Source: Diadophis punctatus similis
Lineage: Eukaryota; Chordata; Lepidosauria; Squamata; Dipsadidae
Direction of reading: 5' to 3'
Assembly: GCA_023053685.1 (NCBI GenBank)
Contig: JALIGW010000016.1
Location: 8,259,001-8,323,000, forward strand
Length of the DNA: 64,000 nt
The position numbers and the translations under genes are program-made. Positions within the stretch are counted from its first letter, which is position 1. Each line of letters begins with the position of its first letter. Under the pieces are notes generated by a model that saw nothing but the letters and a program-made list of their open reading frames with translations, was not told where the DNA came from and made no database searches. Below are positions 1-11,984 of this stretch, piece after piece.

Positions 1-376
1 GGTGTAAATAATTGCTCTTCCTGTTTGCTCTTTATGAAATCAATATCTTTTAGCTTTTAGCATAACCTATCCAGATAACCTATACAAATATTCATGAAGG
101 AGGAACAATCCATTAACACGAAGTGATAAATAATCTATCTATAAGGCAGTATTGGCATGCATAAGATCAAATCAACCAGAATGAGGAAGCCTGAAATTAG
201 CATTCTAATTTTGCAAAGAGCTCCTGGATGGGGATGGGGATGCTTTATGCTGTGAAGAAGGAAAAAAAGATGGAGGGGAGAGACTGGTTTTGGCTTTGTT
301 TCCTTTCTTTGCAGTGCAAAGCCAACCCCATATGGCCCAGGAGCATGGCTCAAAGGGCATTTTGGCACATTGTGGC

Positions 377-667
377 CAGGGGTGAAATGCTCCCGGTTCG
401 CTCTTTCTTATCGGTCGTCACAAAGCCAATGGAGCCGGTTGCGGCGCGGGGCTTCCCCCACCTGCTTCCCCCGCCCACCTGGATGCCGCCATTTGAGTCA
501 ACCTTGAGCTGGCTGAGATTCGAACGCTTTGCGCATGCGCAGAGGGCAAAAGAATTCAAATGGCAGCGTCCAGGCGGGCAGGGAAGCCCCACGCCGCGAC
601 CGCCAATGGCTCCATCGGCTCTGCGACAACTGACAGGCAACAGCGAACCGGGAGCATTTCACTCCTG
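377..667. mobile_element. hAT MITE, fold-back, GC-rich (CAGGGGTGAAATGCTCCCGG ends)
   Basis: The terminal inverted repeats read CAGGGGTGAAATGCTCCCGG and CCGGGAGCATTTCACTCCTG. They are flanked by an exact 8-bp duplication, ATTGTGGC (369-376 and 668-675), diagnostic of hAT transposition. The interior is itself an imperfect inverted repeat around a GCGCATGCGC centre. The same family occurs at 40227-40519 and 42332-42846. There is no transposase, so it is non-autonomous. Confidence 0.9.
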
Positions 668-725
668 ATTGTGGCCCCTTTTTAAGCTGCTTTGTGGATT
701 GTCGCTTTTTTCAGCATACAAGTTG

Positions 726-970
726 AACCCCGATGGCGCAGTGGTTAGAATGCAGTACTGCAGGCTACTTCTGCTGCCTGCCGGCTGCCTGTAATTTGGC
801 AGTTCGAATCTCAGCAGGCTCAAGGCTGACTCAGCCTTCCATCCTTCCGAGTTCAGTAAAATGAAGGCCCAGATTGTTGGGGAAAACATGCTGATTCTGT
901 AAACCGCTTAGAGAGAGATGTAAAGCACTACGAAGTGGAATATAAGTCTAAGCGCTATTGCTATTGCTAT
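726..970 (+). mobile_element. tRNA-derived SINE (squamate), full length
   Basis: The head reads GATGGCGCAGTGGTTAGAAT (box A-like) followed by CAGTTCGAATCTC (box B). The body carries GGCTCAAGGCTGACTCAGCC and CCCAGATTGTTGGGG, and the tail is CTATTGCTATTGCTAT. Eight further copies or fragments occur in the window. It is a Pol III retroposon, not a functional tRNA gene. Confidence 0.88.
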
Positions 971-1134
971 ACAAAGCCAGCAGCATAAGCCCCAGGAGCC
1001 AGGCAGGACATATCTCATTAGCAGTGGCCGCACGATGATGGCGAAGGTAAACTGGGGCAGCAGAATGCAAAGTGGCAGAGAGCCAAAAGGATATAGGTGG
1101 AGAGAGAGAGAGAGAGAGACCAATAATGGGGGAG

Positions 1135-1570
1135 TGGAAGTGCCCCTGTGATCATGTGATCAAAATTCCAGCACTGGCCAATTGACATACATTTATGATA
1201 GTTGCAGTATCCAAATGTAACAGGATCACAATTTCCTACCCTCCCAGGGTGCTTCTGAAGTCAAGTCTATAGAGCAGGGGTGGCCAAACTATGGTTCTTT
1301 GAGGACTTGTGGACTTCAACTCCCAGAATTCCTGAGCCAGCCATGCATGCATGGCTAGCTCAGGAATTCTGGGAGTTGAAGTCCACAGGTCCTCAAAGAA
1401 CCATAGTTTGGCCACCCCTGCTATAGAGAAAGCTGAATTATTTAACAATTGAATGATTCACTTAATGACTACAGCAAGAAAGGTCACAACATTGGATGTG
1501 TCTCAGTTAACAACTACATCCCTTAGTGATGGAAGTTCCAATTGTGGTCATAAATCAAGGACTACTTATA
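1135..1570. mobile_element. MITE with AGTCCTCGACTTAC-type ends, interrupted
   Basis: Flanks such as GATCATGTGATCAAAATTCC and TTGTGGTCATAAATCAAGGACTACTTATA match other copies of this family (for example 36203-36596). The copy is split by the hAT palindrome at 1275-1420. The left end is unclear. Confidence 0.6.
1275..1420. mobile_element. hAT MITE, near-perfect palindrome (146 bp)
   Basis: The arms read from CAGGGGTGGCCAAACTATGG to CCATAGTTTGGCCACCCCTG around a CATGCATGCATGG centre. The exact 8-bp TSD CTATAGAG lies at 1267-1274 and 1421-1428. The conserved core is GGACTTCAACTCCCAGAATTC. It is inserted in the middle of another MITE. Confidence 0.93.
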
Positions 1571-2041
1571 TTAATTCAATACTTTTTGCATATATGTACA
1601 TATGCTCACATACATATTAATTCAAAGATAGACTTTGAATTAATTAAATTGGGAAAGCTCTGATTGCAGTCAATTTGTATAACAGCTCTATGCAGCTATT
1701 CCTATTAACCATGCTGAGCTGTCCAACATTCAGTTTATGGTTATTATCCAGAAATCAGGATCCATGTATATAAAGCCCATATATGAAAATTATTACATAC
1801 ACAGATTATTTGTACACAGTGATATACAGGTAGTCCTTGGTAAGGAAATAGCTAATTAGCCTATTAAGAAAAATATGTGAGAAGTGAAAAAAGGATTGGA
1901 ATAAAAATTACTTGAAGTGGAACCCTGAACTTCACTGGCTTGAACTTAAAGAGGAAAAGAATCAAGAACCTGTATAAATTTTCACTGTTAAAAAGAATAC
2001 TTCTCATCCATCCACCCACCCACTTCTGTTCAAATGCTCCT

Positions 2042-2214
2042 GCAGTTTTCTTGGCAAGGGTTTTCAAAAGTGGTTTGCCATTGCCTCCTTCCTAACGCTG
2101 AGAAAAAGTAACTGCCCAGGGTTGCCCAGGTGCCTTTATGCCTAAATTGGGACTAGAACTCAGTCTCCAGATTTCTAGCCTGATGTCTTAACCACTACAC
2201 CAAACTGGCTCTAA
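2042..2214 (-). mobile_element. tRNA-derived SINE, second family, minus strand
   Basis: Read on the minus strand the head is AGAGCCAGTTTGGTGTAGTG followed by GTTAAGACATCAGGC. A box B-like AGTTCTAGTCCCA and a tail containing GGCAATGGCAAACCACTT follow. This matches a tRNA-headed SINE common in lizards and snakes and differs from the SINE at 726. Confidence 0.75.
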
Positions 2215-2433
2215 AAAGAATACTAGGAGATGCTAGTTGCTTGGGGTCCATTTTTCAGCATTAAGCCTTTATTAATCATTAAATCATGGCATTATGGAGT
2301 TATCAGGGATCCAGGAATCATCTCATTCAACCCTCTGCGGTGTGCAGGAAAGCCAATGAAACCAGCCTTGAGAAATGACAGATCAGCCTACCCTTAGAAA
2401 CTTCCAGCAATGACAAACCCACAAATTCAATTA

Positions 2434-2560
2434 CCGTATTTTTTGGACTACACGACGCACCGGAATATAAGGCGCACCTTAGTTTTGGGGAGGAAAATAA
2501 GAAAAAAGCTGATTGGCGGGTTGATCGGCCTCCCGGAATACCCCCAATCAGCTGTTCCCA
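2434..2560. mobile_element. Truncated TA-inserting MITE (CCGTATTTTT end)
   Basis: It begins after TA with CCGTATTTTTTGGACTACAC, then ACGACGCACCGG and CTTAGTTTTGGGGAGGAAAA. The part GATCGGCCTCCCGGAATAC resembles the interior of the copy at 29470-29838. The right terminal repeat is missing. Confidence 0.65.
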
Positions 2561-2651
2561 GAGGTGAATGTTAGCAACAGGTTCATTGGTTGTGAGCTCT
2601 GCACCTTGCTTTTTTTTCTGAATCTCTGTTTCAGATACTGTGCCTCTAAGC

Positions 2652-2797
2652 CAGGGGTGACCAAACGATGGTTCTTTGAGGACCTGTGGACTTCAACTCC
2701 CAGAATTCCAGAGCTAGTCATGCATGCATGGCTGGCTCAGGAATTCTGGGAGTTGAAGTCCACAGGTCCTCAAAGAACCATAGTTTGGCCACCCATG
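2652..2797. mobile_element. hAT MITE, palindrome (146 bp)
   Basis: This is the same family as 1275-1420, with CAGGGGTGACCAAACGATGG and the mutated right end GGCCACCCATG. The exact TSD CTCTAAGC lies at 2644-2651 and 2798-2805. Confidence 0.92.
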
Positions 2798-2805
2798 CTC
2801 TAAGC

Positions 2806-4393
2806 CATGGATCTTCTATCTTAATTTATCTTTGTAAACTGCTCTGAACTAAGAAAGGAGGAACAAGGTTTTCCAAACGTCCTCAGCAGTATTCAATTCT
2901 TATAATGCTACGTCAGGAATTTTGGATCAATAATTCACTTTGTATTAGAGCAGTCCTGTTTTGCCCTGTCTTTTGTAAAAATGGATACAGAAATTTTTTA
3001 AAAAGCTTGGCGTTATTAATATAGGTGAAAAAGACAAAGGTTTCACAGAATTTATTACAAATTTAAAACTACATATTCCTATATATGTGGAAATCAACAT
3101 GCTAAAAATTATTTTTTAAAGATCATGCTGGATATTAATAGATACGTTTGGTAGGGCAACATTAATGTTGTTAAAATAAATATAGCTCTTAAATTGATTT
3201 ATGTTTTAAGAGGTACTACAGTGTTAATTCCCAGTAGGTGTTTTCCTCAGATAAACAAATTATTGAGAAAATTGTAAAGGTTTGTGAGAGTGACCTTGAT
3301 GGATGAGGAGAAGAGATGCTGCCAAGGGACTGATTATATAAGAGCCCTTAGTGGCCTAAAAGTCAAAGGAAGAAACTTGGCAGGAACTGGTTGCTTAAAA
3401 GTGGCTGCAGGAGATTTTACATCAGGCTGTTATGTAGTCTACAATAAAGTAGAATTAATCAAATTTCCTATCTATTTTACTTGTGAGGACTGGCAAGAGT
3501 TATTTGGGAAGAGAAGCCACCAAGGATTTCACTGGCTAAACAGCAATTATCTTTTTATGATTATCATTTTAATTTAACAGATTGTTAATATCATTGAACT
3601 GTTTTAATGTTCAGTTTAGGGTATTTTTTCCAGCTTTTTACTATGATATTCTAAAGGAATAAATTGCTATGCTGTGCCTAAATAGATCATTTATCTGAAA
3701 TCCTTCCATTTGCTTTAATTGATCTCAACTCAATTAATGGAGGGTCAAGTGTTCCTTCCCCAGCCAAAGATGTCTAATAGAATGGATTGTCTATTATTAA
3801 GTGGTCTGAAATCCAGATGAAGCTTCTATTTTTAAAAATGAGCAAAAAATAACTCTTTTATATGTTAGAATGCTTCCTGGAATTCCTTTCTTCAGTGAGT
3901 GTAAATATAAAAATTTGCTAACAAATCCAAACATCTCAAGACATTTAGTAATTTATATCCCCAGAACTGCTTCTGAAAATTTACATAGGCTAAACTGAAG
4001 CTGGAGTTCAGAGACATAAATCAGCCAAACATTTGAGAGATTGGGATCTTCAGCTACTTTACAACTGCCTTGATAAAATTATTACTTTAATTTTTAAATT
4101 ATTACCACCTCCAGTTCTTCTGTTCAATCATCCATGTTGTTATACTACATAAAAAACCTACTCCGTAAACAAAAACAAGGAAAATTCACCATTCTGGGGA
4201 AAGAACATTCCAGAGAACATTGGAACATTTTATCTTTCAGCTTTTGTTCCTTTTTTGCACCACTCTATAGTGTTAAAAATCTCATGACCAACAGTCTTTG
4301 CCTGTCACAGATATAATCAATTAATGTGATACATAAAGTTGTCAACTGTTGATCAATAACTTAATCCAGAGTAAGACTGTTCACTGACCCAAT
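2806..4393. other. AT-rich intronic sequence, nothing recognised
   Basis: No element ends, splice-flanked exon or tandem repeat was recognised. A 97-codon open stretch at 3284-3577 has no family resemblance that I recognise. Confidence 0.5.
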
Positions 4394-4401
4394 GGCCCAA
4401 T

Positions 4402-5786
4402 CAGAGGTAGTATTCAGCCGGTTCGCACCCGTTTGGCCAAACCGGTAGTGGCAATTTGGCCTGGGTCGCCGAACTGGTAGCGATTTCTGGCTGGCCACGC
4501 CCCCCACCCGGTCGCCGCTCGCTTGACCACCCAATTGCCGCTCGCTCGCCCTGCCCACCCCCAACCTATATATGTTGCGTTCGCCACGTGGCCCAGCTAA
4601 CCGCCTCGCCAGTCGCCTTGCCAACGCCCGCTCAGCTCAGCTCAGCAAAGGTAAGCAATGCATGCCGCCCGCTTGCCCTTTGCCTTGAGTCGAGGGATGG
4701 GGCTCCAAGGACACGCCATTCCCCGAGGACGCAGAGCCGCCACCCGCCGCGGCCGGGTCAGGGAACACGTGATTCCCCAGCTCCAGCCTTGTCCCGGAGG
4801 TCTGTCCATCTCGGGGAACGTGCGATTCCCCGGCTCAGGCCTTGCCGGCACAGCTGCATGAAAAAAAGACATAGCTGCTGCAGGCTTCTTGCAGCAAAAA
4901 TTACCTCCGCTCCGCTTCTCCAACGCGCCGCTGCCATGTTCTACGCGCCAGCCGCGGAGGTGCACCCCATTGCCTGCTGCCACTGCGCCGGGGGGACTTG
5001 CCCGGGCAAGTCCAAGTGGAGCAGTGCAGCAGGCAATGGGGTGCACCTGCGCGGCTGGCACCTAGAACAGGGCAGCAACAGCGCGTTGGAGAAGTGGAGC
5101 GGAGGTAATTTTCGCTGCAAGAAGCCTGCAGCTGACGTGTCTTCTTTTCAGTTCGAGAAGCCTCCCAGCCACTGCCTCTTTGCCAGCTGGAACCGAGCCG
5201 GCAGTGGTGGCTGGCTGGAGGCTTCTTGCGCTGAAAACTACCAGAGGTCTCGAACGCGCCGAAAAAGCCGCTGCAGTGCCATTTGCAATGGCTTTTTCGG
5301 CACATTCGAGACCTCTGGTAGTTTTTGGCTAGCCGCCACAGCCGCAAAGCGGCTCTCAAAATCTTGTAGTCGCACCAAAAAAGAGAGCTTCCTTCCTGTC
5401 TGCCACCAGCCGCCATGGGAGGAAAGTAAGTACAAAAGAAAGAGGCGGTCATGGGGGAGGAAGCGGGGCTAGGGCCAGGGCTGTGAAGGAGGGGAAACAG
5501 GGCAATGCTTGCAACTGGCGAAGGAAGAGCAGGCGGCATGCAGGAGGCCTTTGACAGATTAGGCCAAGCCTGGGCAGAAAATAGGTAGAAAGAATAGCTG
5601 TAAATTCAATTTTTTTCCTACCGGGTTCTGTCGGCGTGGCTTGGTGGGGGGGGTCATGTGACTGAGTGGGCGTGGGCATGAGTGCCGTCAAGCTGGCCAT
5701 GCCCACTCAGTCACATGACCACCAGGCCACGCCCACCAAGCCACACCCACAGAACCGGTAGTAGAAAAATTTGAATCCCACCACTG
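4402..5786. mobile_element. hAT non-autonomous element, 1.4 kb, GC-rich with nested inverted repeats
   Basis: The ends read CAGAGGTAGTATTCAGCCGG and GAATCCCACCACTG, with the exact TSD GGCCCAAT at 4394-4401 and 5787-5794. Subterminal motifs such as AACCGGTAG, CCACGCCC and CAGTCACATGACC are shared with 41783-43576. The interior has two large inverted repeats, about 4855-5150 (arms with TTCTTGCAGCAAAAATTACC, centre about 5000) and about 5225-5335 (CCAGAGGTCTCGAA arms). The 338-codon plus-strand open frame has no recognisable transposase motif and is probably a by-product of GC richness. Confidence 0.88.
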
Positions 5787-5794
5787 GGCCCAAT

Positions 5795-6860
5795 GACCAA
5801 AAGAATATTTCACATTAAGCTGAACAACATTCCTGGGTGATTAAAACATGAAAGGGATGTATTTTTTGGAGGCCAAAGCTATCAAAGGATCACCACTCTT
5901 CTCAAGAAAGTAGAGGCAAGAATTTGGGAGTGAGTGGGTAGCCCTTCCATAAAACATTAACTCATTCATGACAAGGTTCCCTCATTTTGGTGGCATGGTA
6001 GTACTCCTTTGTAAATGTCCACACTAGGCTTATGTTCACAAATACAAAGTGTACAGCTGTATCCTTAGGACAGTTTACATTTTCAGCTGCTGACACAGAA
6101 ATTTCACAGATTTTTACTGTCAACTTGCCTAACTTCTACAGAGTTAAAGAAGGACAAGATATTTAAGTATGGCGGAAAGTGTTTAAGAATTAATACAATT
6201 CTTCAGGACTGTCTATTTTGGCAACAACTGAATTCCAAGAATCATTTGAATACCCCACAACCCAGCACCATCTCTAATTTTCTCAGCAATCTAATCTGTA
6301 AATGGATAAAACTGTCAAAACAAAGCGATCAGCACTTTGAATTACTTGAATATCCCTCTTTAAAGATAACTACTTAATGGACTTAAGTGAGTTAAGCAAC
6401 TTTTATTTACCACTCTAAACAAAGGAAAGAAAAGGAAAGAAAAAAACAACAGAGCAAACTGTTGCATCTGAAAACAAAGCATTTAGTCGGCATAGCTATG
6501 AAGAATATTGAGACGATTTATATTCACTCAGAAATAACTGAAGTGTCTCTTGAGGCACACAAATAAATTAATTATGCTCATGAATCTCTTAAACCAACAG
6601 AATTATAAATTCAATTATTTGATAAAGATTTATTATGTGCAAAGCTTCTCAAAATCTGAGGACATGGAATGCAGGCACTTAATACAACTTAAGCACCAGA
6701 AACCTGTCCATATGAGTTAACTTATTCTAGTTTTTAAACTATTGCTCCTAAATATTTGAGGCATACATACATACATGTATAAGAGCACTGGATATTTCAA
6801 TATTCTACACTGAATGACCTCCCCTTAATTAAGTTCACATATATCCTTTTATCTACTAGA
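5795..6860. other. AT-rich intronic sequence, nothing recognised
   Basis: No element boundaries, exons or tandem arrays were recognised. Confidence 0.5.
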
Positions 6861-6867
6861 TCACGGG

Positions 6868-6990
6868 TGTCAAACTCGCGGCATCACGTTGCTGTCACAT
6901 GACATATCATGACTTTTTTTCCCTTCGCGCAGCTAGGGTGGGTGTGGCCTGCGCATGACGCATTCAGCCCACAGGCCGCCAGTTTGACTA
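6868..6990. mobile_element. hAT MITE fragment (GTGTCAAACTCGCGGC end)
   Basis: The left end CACGGGTGTCAAACTCGCGG and the interior CACATGACATATCATGAC match 9652-9784 and 19642-19764. The right end stops at CCAGTTTGA, short of GACACCCCTG, so it is degraded. ACTAGAT on both sides may be the remains of a target duplication. Confidence 0.6.
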
Positions 6991-7067
6991 GATAAATCAT
7001 GGAAGGCATGAAACTTCTGTTCATCGCTGACTGGCAAAAATGATGTTTCTTTGTGGTATCTACAGTA

Positions 7068-7330
7068 TTTTATTTGTAAATTTTACTGACCACCCATTTT
7101 ACCTCAGGGAAACTCTGGGCGGCTTACAATCAAAAAAGATTTTTAAAAACCTGTATAAGCTAAAAGACATAAATAAGTTAATAGAAAAACCCAAACACTG
7201 CGGGTCAATTAAAGATGGAGGGGGGGGGAACAGGAGGAAGGGACCGGTTGTTAATCTATCAACCACTATCCCTGTGATGCTCTCCCATTGGAGCCCTAAG
7301 GTAACTGGGAGAGCCAAATCTTTAAGTACT
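7068..7330 (-). mobile_element. LINE 3' tail fragment (L2/CR1 type), minus strand
   Basis: The sequence GACCACCCATTTTACC...CTCTGGGCGGCTTACAATCA is the reverse complement of a common LINE tail (GCCGCCCAGAG type; compare 62836). No coding part is kept. Confidence 0.5.
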
Positions 7331-8117
7331 TAGTGTCTGGATGGAAAACTGACAGGAAATTAAAGGATTAAAATCTAGACAGGGAAGTTGGGGGGGGGGG
7401 AACCTGGAAGAAATCAAGGGCAAACCACTTCGGTAATATAGCAAAGGACACAGACATAAAACAAGCAACTGATTATTTCAGCTCAAGTGAATCTTTACAT
7501 TGATGTAAATTAGGGAAATTAAATATAGAAGCTAAATAAAGAGGGATGCAGCTATTCTGCGTCTCCATCATGTGCCCTATTGCCCGAAAAATCATGAATA
7601 AAAAAAGTCCTTTAAAAGCCGTTTAATCCAGTGAATGTATCACATTCCTATTGTGCCTTTCTTTCTGCTCAGGGCATCTAACATAAAGGAAATATAAAAA
7701 TCAATGTGGAACAGAAAATGAAAGCCTGGTCTTTCTTTCTGCTGCTAGCAATTGAGGGGATGAACTACTGCAGCAGAGATAATGAATCAAAGCAAGGCTC
7801 AGGCCCATTTATCTGCTACTGACAAGCTGAAGTTCTCCAAGCCACTACCAATGATAGCAAAGGCAAGATATGTTAAATAATTCTCTATCTGCAGTCATTT
7901 GGAATTTATTGGCAATATAAGTCTAAATTTCTCCATACCAAAAAAGTGTCTTTTTAATTTGTCACCCTTCTTTTCTTTCTGTCCTCCCCTTTACATTTCT
8001 AAGGTGTTAGGCTGAAAAGTTTAGGATTCTTGAAATAATTTGGCCTAAAATGGTTCCTTTTTATCATAATCATAATCCAACATTGCTCTATGACTGGCAT
8101 TTCCTTTAGACACACAG

Positions 8118-8171
<54 letters not shown>

Positions 8172-9360
8172 TTAATACTAGCTCTGCCTTTTTTAGTTTT
8201 TCTGTCTCCAGTGAAAGTCCCCCCCATTGTTATATTTTTATTATACATTTTTAGGAAAATTAAAATGGTTTTAAATAACTGAATATACTCTATTGTTTTA
8301 AAGAATACACAATCATTGTTAAAATATGTAATATATTTTAAGTAATATATGAATATCAGCAATATTCAATAGGCTATAAATAATAAAATGTTATTACATT
8401 AATTTCTATCACAGCAATTGAAGAATTTGTGTTAAGATGTATGCAGAGTTATCACCCGAAAATGGTTTCCAAGTTAGATTATCTTCTGTGTCTGATTTTT
8501 CTTTTAAAGCACATAATTATTCCAGACATTGAAGGAGAATCTTAGATTTTAATTAGTAATTCTTCTGCAGAAAGAGCTGTGTATATTTTCCAACAGGAAG
8601 CGTACAATATCCTTGCAGCGATTACCATGGACAAAATTATTTGATGTATTTTGTGGGAATTTTAATTAGTGGCAAATGGAAGCCACATAAACCAAGCCTA
8701 TTTTCTTTTTTTTATGTAAAATGTTTACTTCACACTATGTCTGCATGTGAGTATGCATGAAAGAAAGAAACTTGAAACACTTCTGAATTGAATTCTTGTT
8801 CATTGCAATTTGTTACTTAATACAAATTCAGCTTTTTAGCTTAACTAAAACCTAATCTAACAACAGGAAGCTTACGGCTACATAAATTTTCATCTGAAAT
8901 GTCAGCACTGGAAGATCTAAGTTAAGTTATCCTAATGTACACACCTGAGTTAAAAGTAACAATATGAACTTCCATATAAAACCACACTTCCATTTCCTTC
9001 TTGTCACTTTCAATACTTTTATTTTATTAGCTGTTCAATCCTTTTTGCATCATCAGCTGCATCATTATTTCAAGATTATTAGCAAAATAAACTGATAATG
9101 CATGCTCTCTTATATTTAAGAGTTTCTAAATTACTGGATTAAATGTACATTATTTTAAATAGCATTCCTATACTCAAATTGTGCTTAGATTTTTAAACTT
9201 AAAATTTTCATAAAGGCTAACACTGAATTGTAACATTACTCTGAACAGCTACATATCACAAACTCTCTGGCAGAACACTTTATACAAATAAAGATGCATG
9301 GACAATTATATTTACTATTTCAATTTTGAGGCAGCCCAACACTATAGTGACTTTCAGTAG
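7331..9360. other. AT-rich intronic sequence with one dinucleotide repeat
   Basis: Apart from the GT repeat at 8121-8170, nothing was recognised in this 2-kb stretch. Confidence 0.5.
8121..8170 (+). repeat. (TG)n microsatellite
   Basis: This is 25 uninterrupted TG units after CACACAGAGG. Confidence 0.95.
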
Positions 9361-9363
9361 TTA

Positions 9364-9597
9364 ATAGCAATAGCAATAGCACTTAAATTTATATACCACT
9401 TCATGGTACTTTACAGCACTCTCTAAGTGGTTTACAGAGTCAGCATGTTGCCCCCAACAATCTGGGTCCTCATTTTACTGACCTTGGAAAGACGGAAGGT
9501 TGAGTCAACCTTCAGCCAGTCAGAATTGAACTCCTGGCAGTGAGCAGTGAGTTAGCCTGCAATGCTACATTCTCATCACTGCGCCACCACACCTCTG
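9364..9597 (-). mobile_element. tRNA-derived SINE, minus strand
   Basis: On the plus strand it reads AATAGCAATAGCAATAGCAC, TTTACAGAGTCAGCATGTTG, AACAATCTGGGTCCTC and finally ACTGCGCCACC. It is the same family as 726-970 but more diverged in the tRNA head. Confidence 0.85.
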
Positions 9598-9651
9598 GAT
9601 AGGAGGTAGAGGAAGAGAGTAAAGATAACTACTCACTAGAATCTCCTAGAG

Positions 9652-9784
9652 CAGGGCTGTCAAACTCGCGGCCCGCGGGTCAGATGTGTCATGTGCTGGC
9701 CACGCCCACACTCAGTTTAGCGAAAGGGAAAAGTCATGATATGTCACGTTACAGCGCCATGATGACACAAGTTTGACACTCCTG
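9652..9784. mobile_element. hAT MITE, short (133 bp)
   Basis: The ends are CAGGGCTGTCAAACTCGCGG and GTTTGACACTCCTG, with the exact TSD TCCTAGAG at 9644-9651 and 9785-9792. Confidence 0.92.
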
Positions 9785-10389
9785 TCCTAGAGTATATCCA
9801 TTAAGGTGGGAATAGTCTTTAATTCCCCAAAGGCTCCACTTCTTAAAAATTTATCCTCATATTTTCTTATACATCTTTCCATCTTCAACTATCCAGCTTC
9901 ATTTAATAAACAATCAATCACCTATTCCAATCACCAATATTAATCTAAATATGTATCGCTTCTACCTATAGATATTACTGTCACTAATTTATTTTATTAC
10001 AAACATTAATATTTACTATTCAACCAATTTTAAATATACAGTATACTACATTTTTTTTCCATATCATTCATCACATCATCATAATCAAATACTACAACTA
10101 CACATATTAATCTTAACACAATCTACTTATATGTCATATTTCCCATTTTCTTTCTTTATTATTCCTTTAACCATTTTCATTTAGTCTCCCATACACTCCA
10201 CTTCTTAATGTTTCCCTCTCATCCTCACATCCTCTTATCTTTCTTTTCTTCTTTTTTTAATTTTATAATTATTACCCGTATATTCCGGCGTATAAGACGA
10301 CTGGGCGTATAAGACGACCCCCAACTTTTCCAGTTCAAATATAGAGTTTGGGATATACTCGCCGTATAAGACTACCCCTCCTACTAGCT

Positions 10390-10462
10390 TTCTTTTTCTT
10401 TCTGTCTTTCTTCCTTCCTAACACCTTTCTTTCTGTCTTTCTTTCTTCCTTCCTAACATATT

Positions 10463-10518
<56 letters not shown>

Positions 10519-10524
10519 TTTCTT

Positions 10525-10567
<43 letters not shown>

Positions 10568-10640
10568 TCCTTCCTTCCTACCATCTTTCTTTCTTTCCTT
10601 CTTCTTCTTCCTTCCTTCCTTCCTTCCTTCCTTCCTTTTC
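10390..10640 (+). repeat. Compound pyrimidine microsatellite (CTTT, CTGT, CCTT)
   Basis: A (TTTC)n run from about 10461 passes into about 11 units of CTGT near 10524-10567 and ends in (CCTT)n at about 10606-10637. Long Ser/Phe/Leu or Lys/Glu open frames across it are artefacts of the repeat. Confidence 0.93.
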
Positions 10641-10859
10641 ACACTTTATTGCATACTTTCCTACAAGTAAGAATCCATCTGATGCCTTTGCTATGCATTT
10701 TATGACAAAGAACCAATAACAGGAACCCTTTTCTTCTACCTTGGATTTTTTTATTTCTTCACAATTGCAAGCTTTGTGATAGACAATTAGGCAACATATG
10801 TCTTTACTGTGAAAACTACTTTGCTCTCTGTAGAACAAATGAAGAAAGTTTCTGGCAAC

Positions 10860-11860
<1,001 letters not shown>

Positions 11861-11984
11861 GATGTGGCCATGGCCGTTTTTGAGCTCGGAATTTTCAGTA
11901 CCCGGCGTATAAGACGACCCCCGACTTTTGAGAAGATTTTCAAGGGGTAAAAAGTCATCTTATACGCCGGCACATACGGTATAT

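Noticed and set aside
726..800. tRNA gene (box A and box B present)
   Set aside because: The tRNA-like head is part of a 245-bp SINE present many times. It lacks a proper cloverleaf and is followed by the SINE body.
4456..5472. 338-codon plus-strand open reading frame
   Set aside because: It lies wholly inside a hAT element with GC-rich inverted repeats. Its composition is Cys/Arg/Ser-rich, without transposase or other domain motifs, and equally long frames exist on the other strand.
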